Below, one piece after another: positions 1-6,389 of a stretch of 8,226 nt of DNA. The notes beneath the pieces were generated by a model. The model did not search any database. It was not told the DNA's origin and saw only the letters and a list, made by a program, of their open reading frames with translations. The DNA is from Anaerolineae bacterium (GTDB lineage: Bacteria; Chloroflexota; Anaerolineae; Aggregatilineales; Aggregatilineaceae): assembly GCA_016929355.1 (NCBI GenBank), contig JAFGJA010000394.1:1-8226 (forward strand). The letters run 5' to 3'. The stretch's first letter is position 1; every line of letters starts with the position of its first letter. The position numbers and the translations under genes were made by a program.

Positions 1-786
1 CAGGCGCATAAGGGGATTGACTGCCCATACATTGCCATGATAGCGAATCGGCGCTTGCCAATAGGTCTGGTAACGCTGCGGATCGGTTGCAAACAGGACA
101 CTCAAGCTGGCGAAATAATGTGGATGCCAGATCGTATCGGCGTCCATTGTCGTCACGACGACATGATCCAGATCGATTTGCCCCTCATCAACCAGGATAC
201 GTTTGGCCTGTTGCACCGCCCAGGCCAGATTCGCCGATTTACATTGCAGTTCATGGGGTTGATGCGCCGGGTGAATCGTGACGATCACCTGGGCAAAGGC
301 TGGTGCGAATTCAGCGCGGAGTTGATCCGCTTTGGCGCGTGCCCCGGCTTCGACTCCTTCCATTGCCAGCACAATGGTGAGCGCAGTCTGGGCGTTTTTT
401 TGCTGCGCTAAATGGGTTAAGGTCCGGCGCAGCACCGCGCTATTTTCTTCGTAATTCGGGATGATGACCATGTGCTGCACAGCGTCCAGGGGCAAACTAT
501 CCGCCGTCGCGCGCTGCATATATGCCATAGACCAATCCATTGCTGCCCACTGCCGGACCAGTCGTAAGCCCCACAGCGCCGCGATGCTCGCTAACACAAA
601 CCGCCCCGCGACATAACATGCCAGCAGTGCCACACTCCAGATGACCCAGAGGGGGGCGATAATAGCGCCCAAGACGGTGAGTACCATACCCAACCACGCC
701 AAACCGCCGGGAATCATATCCAGGAAGCGGGTGCGTAATAGTTTGGGTGAACGGGTGGTGGTATAGCGCACTTTAACGGCGGACAT
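1..786 (-). CDS. Membrane-anchored family 2 glycosyltransferase (C-terminal part outside window)
   Basis: Likely transfers a sugar from a nucleotide-sugar donor at the inner face of the membrane. The frame is open for 262 codons from ATG at 784-786 to the left edge, so the 3' part is missing. Residues about 25-77 form two adjacent hydrophobic segments after a basic N-terminus, which suggests a membrane anchor. The GT-A fold follows: the first strand is HMVIIPNYEEN (about 105-115), CKSANLAWA (about 182-190) resembles the conserved K.A.N segment, and TTMDADTIW (about 212-220) carries the DxD metal and donor-binding motif. The acceptor-side catalytic base and any QxxRW motif would lie beyond the edge and cannot be checked. 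An in-frame TAG two codons upstream limits how early translation can start, and AGAGG lies about 6 bases before the ATG. It lies downstream of the STAND gene in the same direction, but a terminator separates them. Acceptor and product are unknown; polysaccharide or glycolipid synthesis are both possible. Confidence 0.82.
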   Translation of the reverse strand, partial: MSAVKVRYTTTRSPKLLRTRFLDMIPGGLAWLGMVLTVLGAIIAPLWVIWSVALLACYVAGRFVLASIAALWGLRLVRQWAAMDWSMAYMQRATADSLPLDAVQHMVIIPNYEENSAVLRRTLTHLAQQKNAQTALTIVLAMEGVEAGARAKADQLRAEFAPAFAQVIVTIHPAHQPHELQCKSANLAWAVQQAKRILVDEGQIDLDHVVVTTMDADTIWHPHYFASLSVLFATDPQRYQTYWQAPIRYHGNVWAVNPLMRL

Positions 787-789
787 TAA

Positions 790-803
790 CTAACCTCTAA
801 CCT
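790..803. repeat. Tandem 7-base duplication at the glycosyltransferase ribosome-binding site
   Basis: CTAACCT occurs twice in direct tandem on the plus strand, read as AGGTTAG-AGGTTAG on the coding strand. It ends three bases before the glycosyltransferase ATG, so it supplies the only purine-rich Shine-Dalgarno-like bases. Gain or loss of a unit would alter the spacing or strength of that site. Two units is too few to call it a variable repeat. Confidence 0.5.
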
Positions 804-891
804 TAACTCGTATGGTGAAGTCAGTAAGCATACCTGGTATTGCCTGACATGCCTATGGTGATCAGCCGACGAATCCATTACGATGAGCAAT

Positions 892-921
892 AAAAAAGCG
901 CCATGATACCGCAGGCGCTTT
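892..921 (-). terminator. Rho-independent terminator of the STAND NTPase gene
   Basis: Read on the minus strand, AAAGCGCC (complement of 914-921) and GGCGCTTT (complement of 895-902) form a perfect 8-bp stem around an 11-base loop. The transcript continues into a run of six U, three of which are in the stem. It starts 27 bases after the STAND stop codon, the expected place. On the plus strand the trailing T run is only three bases, so it should act mainly leftward. An upstream CGCTTGAAAGCG can fold alone and compete for the first arm, but nothing shows that this is regulatory. Confidence 0.85.
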
Positions 922-947
922 CAAGCGTTATATTTTTCTGAGTTGCA

Positions 948-3473
948 TTAGACTTCATTAACGGCGGCGCTGGCAAATTCTTCCAGGCTGCCATCAGCCG
1001 GGGGCAGATCAACATTCGCTTGTGTCAGGCGTTCTTTGCGCGTATTGGCGCGGCTCAACAAGCGCCGAACATCCGTGTCACCGGGCAGACACTCTTGTGC
1101 TTTCTCAAGCAATTGAATAACCCGATTTAGTTTTTGGGTGTCATCAATCCATAACCGGGCCAGAGCCAGCAGCGTTTCGCCTAACTCGTCCTGCTCGTCT
1201 AACTCCAGCGCCAGATGCAGCGCTTGTAAGTAATAGGGTACAGCCTCCTCATGGTTGCCACTGGATTCCATCAACCAGCCTAAGCGACTGAATTCCTGGT
1301 ACATTCCGGCGTGATGGTCCTCGTCTTCTGCCAGTTCAAGCGCTTTGAGATAACTGTCTTTTGCCTGATTCCAGCGCATGAGATCGGTCTGGTTATCGCC
1401 AATTTCGCCATGCACGCTCCGCAGCAAATCCGTGCGGCCTAGCCGGGCAAAGATCGGCAGGGTTTGTTCCCACACATCAATTGCATCCTGCCAGCGCCCT
1501 TGATCATCGTATACGATGGCGAGTTTATCCAGTGTTAAGCCAATATTGAGCCACGCTTCCGTCGGACGAAAAGCGTTGATCGCTTCTTTATAAGCTGATT
1601 CCGCGCCGTCAAAGCGTCCCAGCGATAACTGCATATCGCCGAGGACGACGAGCAATTCGCCTTCGCGTTGGGGATTATCGGCTTCCTGAGCTAAAGCGGT
1701 TCCTTTTTCGACATATTTCAACACATCATCGTATTGATCGCTGTGCAGACTTAATTGGGCCAGCGCTTCGATAGCCGCCAATTCATCCTCGACATTACCA
1801 TCAGCTTCGAAACCATCCACTGCCTGCGCATACTGTTGGATCGCGCCTTCAGTTTCGCCACTGGTGGCGATCTCCATACTGATGCGTTGGAGTTCTTCGG
1901 CGTTTTGCGGCAGTGGCACATCAAGCATAAACGCGGCTTCTGTTGCCAGGTCGGGTTCAGGTTCAAGCTCTGCTGCGGATTCGGGAGCCGCTTTAGGGGT
2001 GAAAAATACGGGAAGCGCACGCGCGGATGGGGGTTCCTCAGCCATTGGGAATTCATCTGCCGGCAATACAACCGGCTCCAGCGCCTCAGGTTCCGGTGGC
2101 TCGATGATGGCTTCGGTTGATGCGAACATGTCTACGGCTTCCTCGCTGGCGATCTCCTCCTCATCCAGAGTGTTGTCATCAACCAGTTCTTCTATAATTT
2201 CCGGTTCCGGTTCACCCAAAATGCTGGCATCCGCCAGTGCCGGGTTTTCACTCAACCGTTGCAACCATGCGTATTCCAATTGGTAGCCGCGCGCATTGAC
2301 GAAACTATCTGGCGAGTCAGGCGCAAGCCATTGGATCATCCGGGCAGCAGTTTCGCTCTGGTGCTGTTGGGCGGCGAAGATACTGGCCGCGATCACATTC
2401 CGCATTTCGGCAGCTAACCGATCTGGGTGTTCGCCCATATACGATTTAATATAGGTCGCCAAACTGCTCAGGTGACGCTCTTGCATCGCCGCCAGTTGCT
2501 TTTTGCCACGTAGAAATGTCTGGGCAAAGGTGGCGACCAATTCATGCGTGAAAAAGTAAGTCTGACCGTGAATCAGGCGTTCATAGGCAAAACCGTGCTC
2601 GGCAAGCTGGCGGAATTTGCTCTCAATGACCTGGGTTGGCGCTTTGCCAACGGCGGCTAATAGCTCAACACTTGCGCCCCCGGTAAAGGCGGACCCCAGC
2701 ACTAGCAGCAAACCCTGTAAATCTTTGGGCAGGATGCGATAGGCGGCCATCAACACCCCCATCACCCGGTTAGATTCACCAGGGGGCAGCTTGGGCAGTT
2801 GGGCTAAAAATGACTCGACTCCAGTGCCCCGCGCTGCGATGCCTGCTACTTCAATCGCAATCGGATAGCCGCTCAAAATATTGAGGAGTCCGGTCAAGCT
2901 GGCGGACTCAACATCGCGCCCTAACCGGGCATGATGGCGCAGCAGTTCCTCGGCGGCGGCGGGGGCAAGCGGTTCGACGGCGTGCGGTGTCCATGATCCG
3001 GCGATCAGGTGCGCATGGGTAAAGAGCAGGGGGATACCGGGCGCGCACTCACGGACAAACGCGCGGATTTCATCGGCCTCAATGTCGCCATCCAGCACGA
3101 TCAGGGGGCGATTTTGTTGGAGCAACGCCTTAACAATGCTGGCCTGATGTTTCCGATCCGACGTTCCGACCAGCGAATCCGCCGCATACGCGCGGACGAT
3201 GCGGGTCATCAGCGATTGGGCTGAATCGCGCATCACATCCAGCCATACCACCCCGCCGGGCAGTTCCGCATAGCCTACCGCCAGCGACGCGGCCAGGGCT
3301 GTTTTACCGATGCCTGCCGGACCATGCAGCAATACGGCAGTGCCGGCTTTGAGTGCTAAATGAATCGAATTAAGGTCGCTTTCACGCCCCGCTAATTTTT
3401 CCGGCGGTTGAATAGGTAAATGTTGGCTGCCACGAATTGGCGCTTCGTGTGACATAACTGGTTGTTGATTCAT
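948..3473 (-). CDS. STAND NTPase: NB-ARC-like ATPase with acidic linker and C-terminal TPR array
   Basis: An 841-residue cytosolic signalling ATPase of the STAND/NB-ARC type; no signal peptide or membrane segment is seen. After a short N-terminus comes LAGRESDL (about 27-34), the usual lead-in to such modules. Walker A is GPAGIGKT (51-58), Walker B LIVLDGD (about 124-130), a sensor-like strand LLFTHAH (about 149-155), and GYPIAI (about 202-207) matches the GLPLAI motif. A helical, winged-helix-like region follows to about 400. Residues about 420-512 are a Glu/Pro/Ala-rich, strongly acidic linker, probably disordered. Residues about 525-810 hold about six TPR-like helix pairs with signatures such as GRFDGAESAYKEAI and NHEEAVPYYLQAL. 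In this family TPRs usually sense a ligand or partner and ATP binding drives oligomerisation. There is no recognisable N-terminal effector or DNA-binding domain. The ATG at 3471-3473 has GGTGG 7 bases upstream; the next ATG (codon 7) is less well placed. It is divergent from the XPB-Bax1 pair. Function is unknown; regulator, scaffold or defence sensor are all possible. Confidence 0.87.
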   Translation of the reverse strand: MNQQPVMSHEAPIRGSQHLPIQPPEKLAGRESDLNSIHLALKAGTAVLLHGPAGIGKTALAASLAVGYAELPGGVVWLDVMRDSAQSLMTRIVRAYAADSLVGTSDRKHQASIVKALLQQNRPLIVLDGDIEADEIRAFVRECAPGIPLLFTHAHLIAGSWTPHAVEPLAPAAAEELLRHHARLGRDVESASLTGLLNILSGYPIAIEVAGIAARGTGVESFLAQLPKLPPGESNRVMGVLMAAYRILPKDLQGLLLVLGSAFTGGASVELLAAVGKAPTQVIESKFRQLAEHGFAYERLIHGQTYFFTHELVATFAQTFLRGKKQLAAMQERHLSSLATYIKSYMGEHPDRLAAEMRNVIAASIFAAQQHQSETAARMIQWLAPDSPDSFVNARGYQLEYAWLQRLSENPALADASILGEPEPEIIEELVDDNTLDEEEIASEEAVDMFASTEAIIEPPEPEALEPVVLPADEFPMAEEPPSARALPVFFTPKAAPESAAELEPEPDLATEAAFMLDVPLPQNAEELQRISMEIATSGETEGAIQQYAQAVDGFEADGNVEDELAAIEALAQLSLHSDQYDDVLKYVEKGTALAQEADNPQREGELLVVLGDMQLSLGRFDGAESAYKEAINAFRPTEAWLNIGLTLDKLAIVYDDQGRWQDAIDVWEQTLPIFARLGRTDLLRSVHGEIGDNQTDLMRWNQAKDSYLKALELAEDEDHHAGMYQEFSRLGWLMESSGNHEEAVPYYLQALHLALELDEQDELGETLLALARLWIDDTQKLNRVIQLLEKAQECLPGDTDVRRLLSRANTRKERLTQANVDLPPADGSLEEFASAAVNEV

Positions 3474-3522
3474 CAGTAAACCACCATATCAAATGGAAAA
3501 TAGCTAATATTGTGTTAGTTGC

Positions 3523-3531
3523 AGTATAGCA
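3523..3531 (-). promoter_or_regulatory. Extended -10 promoter of the STAND NTPase gene
   Basis: On the minus strand the bases read TGCTATACT: a TATACT hexamer (five of six consensus bases) preceded by the TGn extension. No good -35 is seen 16-18 bases upstream, which an extended -10 can tolerate. Transcription would start near 3516, leaving a leader of about 42 bases that contains the GGTGG ribosome-binding site. An imperfect inverted repeat AGCTAA/TTAGTT (3502-3507 and 3515-3520) covers the predicted start point and could be an operator, but its arms include one G-T pairing and it may be chance. Confidence 0.5.
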
Positions 3532-3570
3532 GATGCTTTACGCAACGACTAGCGAACTGGCAAAATACGT

Positions 3571-3576
3571 TACAAT
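3571..3576 (+). promoter_or_regulatory. Possible -10 box of the XPB-Bax1 operon
   Basis: TACAAT matches five of six bases of the -10 consensus and lies 36 bases before the preferred ATG at 3613, giving a leader of about 30 bases. The hexamer 17 bases upstream (ACTAGC) is a poor -35, so recognition would need an activator or another sigma factor. It lies about 45 bases from the minus-strand -10, so the two divergent promoters would sit side by side and could share control. Confidence 0.3.
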
Positions 3577-3612
3577 TGCGGGTACTATTAACGATCAGCC
3601 CGGTTGGAAACC

Positions 3613-4989
3613 ATGACCTCTCCATCTCTATTTTACCAGGGCGGTACGCTCGTGCTGAAAAATGTTGAACACGATGCGCGCCCGCCGGGGGCATTTCAAT
3701 GGATCAAAGAGCGTTGGCGCTGCGAAGGGTATCATTACGCCACGCTGTTAGACTGGTGTCGTACTGAGTCCATTCGTGATACGGTCCCGCGCTGGCAGCG
3801 TTTGAATCTGATTCTGCATGATGCGCGCCAGCCACACGCCTACCAAACCGAAGCGCTCGCCGCCTGGACCGACGCCGGGCAGCGCGGCAGCATTGTTTTA
3901 CCAACGGGATCGGGCAAAACGTTTGTGGCGATTCAGGCGATCCAGCAGGTACAGCGCGCAACGGTGATTGTCGCGCCGACGATTGACCTGCTGCACCAAT
4001 GGTATGCGCGGTTGGTCAATGCGTTTGATATCGAGGTGGGTGTTTATTATGGCGGTGAGAAAAATATCCAGCCATTGACCGTCACCACCTATCATTCCTC
4101 TGGCGATTTGATTGCGGATCATGGCAACACCTTCAAACTGATCATTTTTGACGAGGTTCATCACCTGCCCGCGCCGAGTTGGGGCGAAACGGCCTTGATG
4201 TCACCTTCCCCGTTTCGCCTGGGCTTGACTGCGACCTATCCCGAAGAACATGAACAAACCGATGGCCGTTGGCGCGTCGATGATCTCATCGGCCCGATTG
4301 TCTATACACAGCGCATTGATGATCTGGCCGGGGCGCAATTAGCCGAATATCGCACCGAGCGGATTCGCGTGGACCTGACGCCAGATGAACGCGCGCAATA
4401 TGACGCGGATTTTGCCATTTATGCGGGCTTTTTTCGGTCACGCCAGTTGCAGCGCACGCACGGCGCAGACTGGCTTATGGAATTGATGCGACTCAGCGCG
4501 TTTGATCAGGAGGCGCGCCGTGCGTTGTTGGCCCGCCAACGGATGCAGCGTTTGCTTGCCAGCGCGCAGGGTAAATTTGAGGTATTGGACGATCTGCTGC
4601 GCGAGCATTTCCACGACCAGAGTCTCATTTTTACGGAAAACAACGCCACCGCCTATGAGATTGCGCGCCGCCACCTGATTCCGGTCATTACGCATGAAAC
4701 CAAAGCTGCCGAACGCAAGTACATTCTGGATGGTTTTCAGAATCGCACCTACAGCGTGATTGTTACCTCGCGCGTGTTGAATGAAGGCGTTGATGTGCCC
4801 GAAGCTAAAGTCGCTATTGTGTTAGGGGGCACAGCCAGCGCCCGCGAATATATCCAGCGTTTGGGGCGTGTGCTGCGCAAGGTCGGCAACCGGCAGGCGA
4901 TTCTATACGATGTGATCGTGCGCGACACGGTGGAGGAGAGTAAAGCCCAACGCCGCCGCGCCGGTCAAAACAAAAGGAGAAACGCCTGA
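3613..4989 (+). CDS. xpb: XPB/Rad25-like superfamily 2 DNA helicase
   Basis: A 458-residue ATP-dependent helicase of the XPB (Rad25/ERCC3) type, which opens duplex DNA for nucleotide excision-like repair and, in archaea, works with Bax1. Residues about 5-65 (GGTLVLKNV onward) resemble the small XPB N-terminal damage-recognition domain. Helicase domain 1 has a Q-like PHAYQTEAL (74-82), Walker A LPTGSGKT (96-103), APT (121-123), DEVH (180-183) and TAT (206-208). A helical insert of about 255-320, rich in Arg and Gln, sits where XPB has its thumb. Domain 2 has NEGVDVPEA (390-398) and QRLGRVLRK (415-423) with arginine fingers. The tail is very basic. The RED tripeptide expected soon after TAT is not present; the segment reads PEEHEQTDGR. 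I use ATG 3613; an in-frame TTG at 3604 adds three residues but has no ribosome-binding site, and even the ATG has only a weak GGAAA. The nuclease gene starts one base after the stop. A restriction or other SF2 helicase is less likely because of the N-terminal domain and the partner. Confidence 0.9.
   Translation: MTSPSLFYQGGTLVLKNVEHDARPPGAFQWIKERWRCEGYHYATLLDWCRTESIRDTVPRWQRLNLILHDARQPHAYQTEALAAWTDAGQRGSIVLPTGSGKTFVAIQAIQQVQRATVIVAPTIDLLHQWYARLVNAFDIEVGVYYGGEKNIQPLTVTTYHSSGDLIADHGNTFKLIIFDEVHHLPAPSWGETALMSPSPFRLGLTATYPEEHEQTDGRWRVDDLIGPIVYTQRIDDLAGAQLAEYRTERIRVDLTPDERAQYDADFAIYAGFFRSRQLQRTHGADWLMELMRLSAFDQEARRALLARQRMQRLLASAQGKFEVLDDLLREHFHDQSLIFTENNATAYEIARRHLIPVITHETKAAERKYILDGFQNRTYSVIVTSRVLNEGVDVPEAKVAIVLGGTASAREYIQRLGRVLRKVGNRQAILYDVIVRDTVEESKAQRRRAGQNKRRNA
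4974..4980 (+). promoter_or_regulatory. Shine-Dalgarno site of the Bax1-like gene inside the helicase 3' end
   Basis: AAGGAGA lies within the last codons of the helicase gene, 10 bases before the ATG at 4991. Together with the TGATATG junction it means the nuclease is translated from the same message, probably by ribosomes that have just ended on the helicase. It also fixes the start of the nuclease at 4991. Confidence 0.75.
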
Positions 4990-4990
4990 T

Positions 4991-6208
4991 ATGCTGACCG
5001 GTGATCTTGTTCGTCCCCGGCTGCGCAAACGCGGCACGCAGATTATAGTGCAGCATGTTCACGAGTCGGATCATTGGCTGCGCATCGCCGCCCAGATGAT
5101 CGCCTTGTTTCGCGCACATGAGGGGCAACCGCAATATGCCTGGGAAGGCGCATTGGAAAATTTCGAGGGGGATAGCATTGACTATGTCGTGATACGCGGT
5201 CTGGCTAAAGTCCTGACCGACGCCGCGACGTTTGAAACCATCGAGAGTCCCGTATCGCCCGCCGCTATTCGTGAACAGGTCTTCGCGCTGGGACCAGTTT
5301 TTCCCACGATTGACCTGTTTCACCAACTGACCCGCGAGGATGTGTTCGCCCAGGTCGCGCAGGAAAACGGCCTCGATCCTGAACACGTTGCCATGCTCTT
5401 GTTCGCGGATCGCCCCGCCGAGTATGTGATGGTCGATGCCGGGCCGGACTGGTCCCCGGCGGCACTGCTGGCGCGTTATAATCTCGAATTGGCGCGCGGG
5501 GTGCTGTATTGGTCGCGCTTGATGCATATCGACATTTTTGATAACTACAAAGATTTCTGGCGCTATCTCAAACTGTTCAAACTGATGTTCTGGGCGACTG
5601 CTAAACCGGGTGGTGGCTATCACGTCGAACTTGATGGGCCGATCTCGCCGTTTGTCAAATCTACGACGCGCTACGGGCGGCAGTTTGCCGCGTTTTTGCC
5701 CGCGCTGCTGCTCTGTGATCGCTGGCAGATGCAGGCCGATGTGCGTCCACCGCAGTTTGATGCCGGGTTAATCTACCAACTGGATGATCAAACGGCGTTA
5801 CGTTCACACTTCAAGCAAAGCGGCGCGTTTGACAGCCGTATGGAGGCCGATTTCGCCGCCGAATTTCACGCGAAATTTGGTGATAAACGTCAGGGTTGGG
5901 AACTCACCCGCGAGGATGAGGTGATTTTGCTGGGCGATACGGTGATGATCCCTGATTTTACGCTCACGCATCACAAAACAGGCCGTAAAGCGGTCATCGA
6001 GATCATGGGGTTCTGGCATCCTGACTATTTGCGACGCAAAGTGGCAAAAGTGAAAGCCGCCCAACAGCGCAACCTGATTTTGCTGGTCTATGAGGGCGTT
6101 AACCTGACCCCCGATCAATTGGATAATGTGCCCAGTCAGGTCTTGTATTTCAAGAATAAACCCGTTCTCAAGGAGGTGATGGCGCTGGTTGAAGCCGTTG
6201 CTGAATAA
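4991..6208 (+). CDS. bax1: Bax1-like nuclease (DUF790 family), XPB partner
   Basis: A 405-residue structure-specific DNA endonuclease of the DUF790/Bax1 family. In archaea Bax1 binds XPB and cuts at the junction of bubbles or forks that XPB opens. The N-terminus (MLTGDLVRPRL) and the central block YNLELARGVLYWSRLMHI to KDFWRYLKLFKLMFWA (about 163-202) are typical of the family. The C-terminal part holds a PD-(D/E)xK-like core: FDSRMEADF with Glu285, REDEVILLG (307-315), IPDFTL with Asp322, then VIEIMGFWHPDYLRRKVAKV (335-354) with Glu337 and Lys350. All expected acidic residues are present, so it should be active. The canonical Lys two residues after the Glu is Met339; from memory the family has E-I-x-G-F-W here, so this is a family trait rather than a defect. 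Length is close to archaeal Bax1. No signal peptide or membrane segment. One base separates it from the helicase stop, so the two products are probably made in balanced amounts. Confidence 0.88.
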   Translation: MLTGDLVRPRLRKRGTQIIVQHVHESDHWLRIAAQMIALFRAHEGQPQYAWEGALENFEGDSIDYVVIRGLAKVLTDAATFETIESPVSPAAIREQVFALGPVFPTIDLFHQLTREDVFAQVAQENGLDPEHVAMLLFADRPAEYVMVDAGPDWSPAALLARYNLELARGVLYWSRLMHIDIFDNYKDFWRYLKLFKLMFWATAKPGGGYHVELDGPISPFVKSTTRYGRQFAAFLPALLLCDRWQMQADVRPPQFDAGLIYQLDDQTALRSHFKQSGAFDSRMEADFAAEFHAKFGDKRQGWELTREDEVILLGDTVMIPDFTLTHHKTGRKAVIEIMGFWHPDYLRRKVAKVKAAQQRNLILLVYEGVNLTPDQLDNVPSQVLYFKNKPVLKEVMALVEAVAE

Positions 6209-6209
6209 T

Positions 6210-6235
6210 TAACCGATAAACAACATGGTTATTTT
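6210..6235 (+). terminator. Weak hairpin after the XPB-Bax1 operon
   Basis: TAACC (6210-6214) and GGTTA (6227-6231) can pair around a 12-base loop, followed by TTTT. It begins two bases after the nuclease stop codon, a sensible place, but the 5-bp stem has only two G-C pairs and would be a poor terminator. A second imperfect hairpin (6276-6299, one bulge) followed by TTTT might help. Read-through into the permease genes is possible. Confidence 0.2.
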
Positions 6236-6300
6236 GCCTAAGTTTGGTTCGGATTTTTTTGTTATATTACCTCTGATAAGCGCTGGCAATGAGTGTTATT

Positions 6301-6329
6301 TTGCTAGGCATTGAAAGATGTGCTAGGAT
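6301..6329 (+). promoter_or_regulatory. Promoter of the ABC permease operon
   Basis: TTGCTA (6301-6306) and TAGGAT (6324-6329) are spaced by the ideal 17 bases. Each matches four of six consensus bases, and the -10 has a TGn extension (TGCTAGGAT). The predicted start is near 6336, leaving a leader of about 54 bases. The hexamer GCTAGG occurs in both boxes (6303-6308 and 6322-6327), a 19-base period that may simply reflect the two boxes or may be a protein-binding repeat. Confidence 0.45.
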
Positions 6330-6331
6330 GA

Positions 6332-6347
6332 ATCTCTATCTAGAGAT
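6332..6347. promoter_or_regulatory. Operator-like palindrome over the permease transcription start
   Basis: ATCTCTA (6332-6338) and TAGAGAT (6341-6347) are perfect 7-base inverted arms around TC. The palindrome begins three bases after the -10 box and covers the predicted start point, the classical position for a repressor site. As RNA it could also form a hairpin at the very 5' end of the leader. No regulator gene is in the window to pair it with. Confidence 0.5.
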
Positions 6348-6389
6348 ATTATTTTACTGCACATTCCAGCCACGCATCGAGGGTATTGT

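Larger units (their letters stand above)
787..947 (-). other. Intergenic region between STAND NTPase and glycosyltransferase
   Basis: Besides the terminator and the tandem 7-mer, this stretch must carry any separate promoter for the glycosyltransferase. The best candidate on the minus strand is TATGCT (complement of 826-831) with TAGGCA 18 bases upstream, each matching four of six consensus bases, so it is weak. A small palindrome ATACC-T-GGTAT lies at 830-840 over the same place. No RNA gene or small coding frame could be supported. Confidence 0.3.

Noticed and set aside
37..411. Plus-strand frame of 124 codons at the left edge
   Set aside because: Antisense to the glycosyltransferase, whose motifs (IPNYEEN, DAD) establish the minus strand as coding.
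1755..2286. Two overlapping plus-strand frames (1755-2120, 1864-2286) opposite the STAND gene
   Set aside because: They mirror the Glu/Pro/Ala-rich linker and give low-complexity Ser/Gly/Ala-rich product; no ribosome-binding site or family resemblance.
3604..3612. TTG at 3604 as start of the XPB-like gene
   Set aside because: It adds three residues, has no purine-rich site upstream, and the ATG at 3613 is in frame; the ATG is preferred although its own ribosome-binding site is weak.
4814..5623. Open frame of 269 codons on the minus strand
   Set aside because: It lies antisense across the helicase and nuclease genes, its product has no recognisable motif, and both plus-strand proteins are well supported; it is a shadow of their codon bias.
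6276..6302. Imperfect hairpin followed by TTTT as a strong terminator
   Set aside because: The stem needs a bulge and a G-T pair and is A-T rich, and the T run overlaps the permease -35 box; too weak to call on its own.
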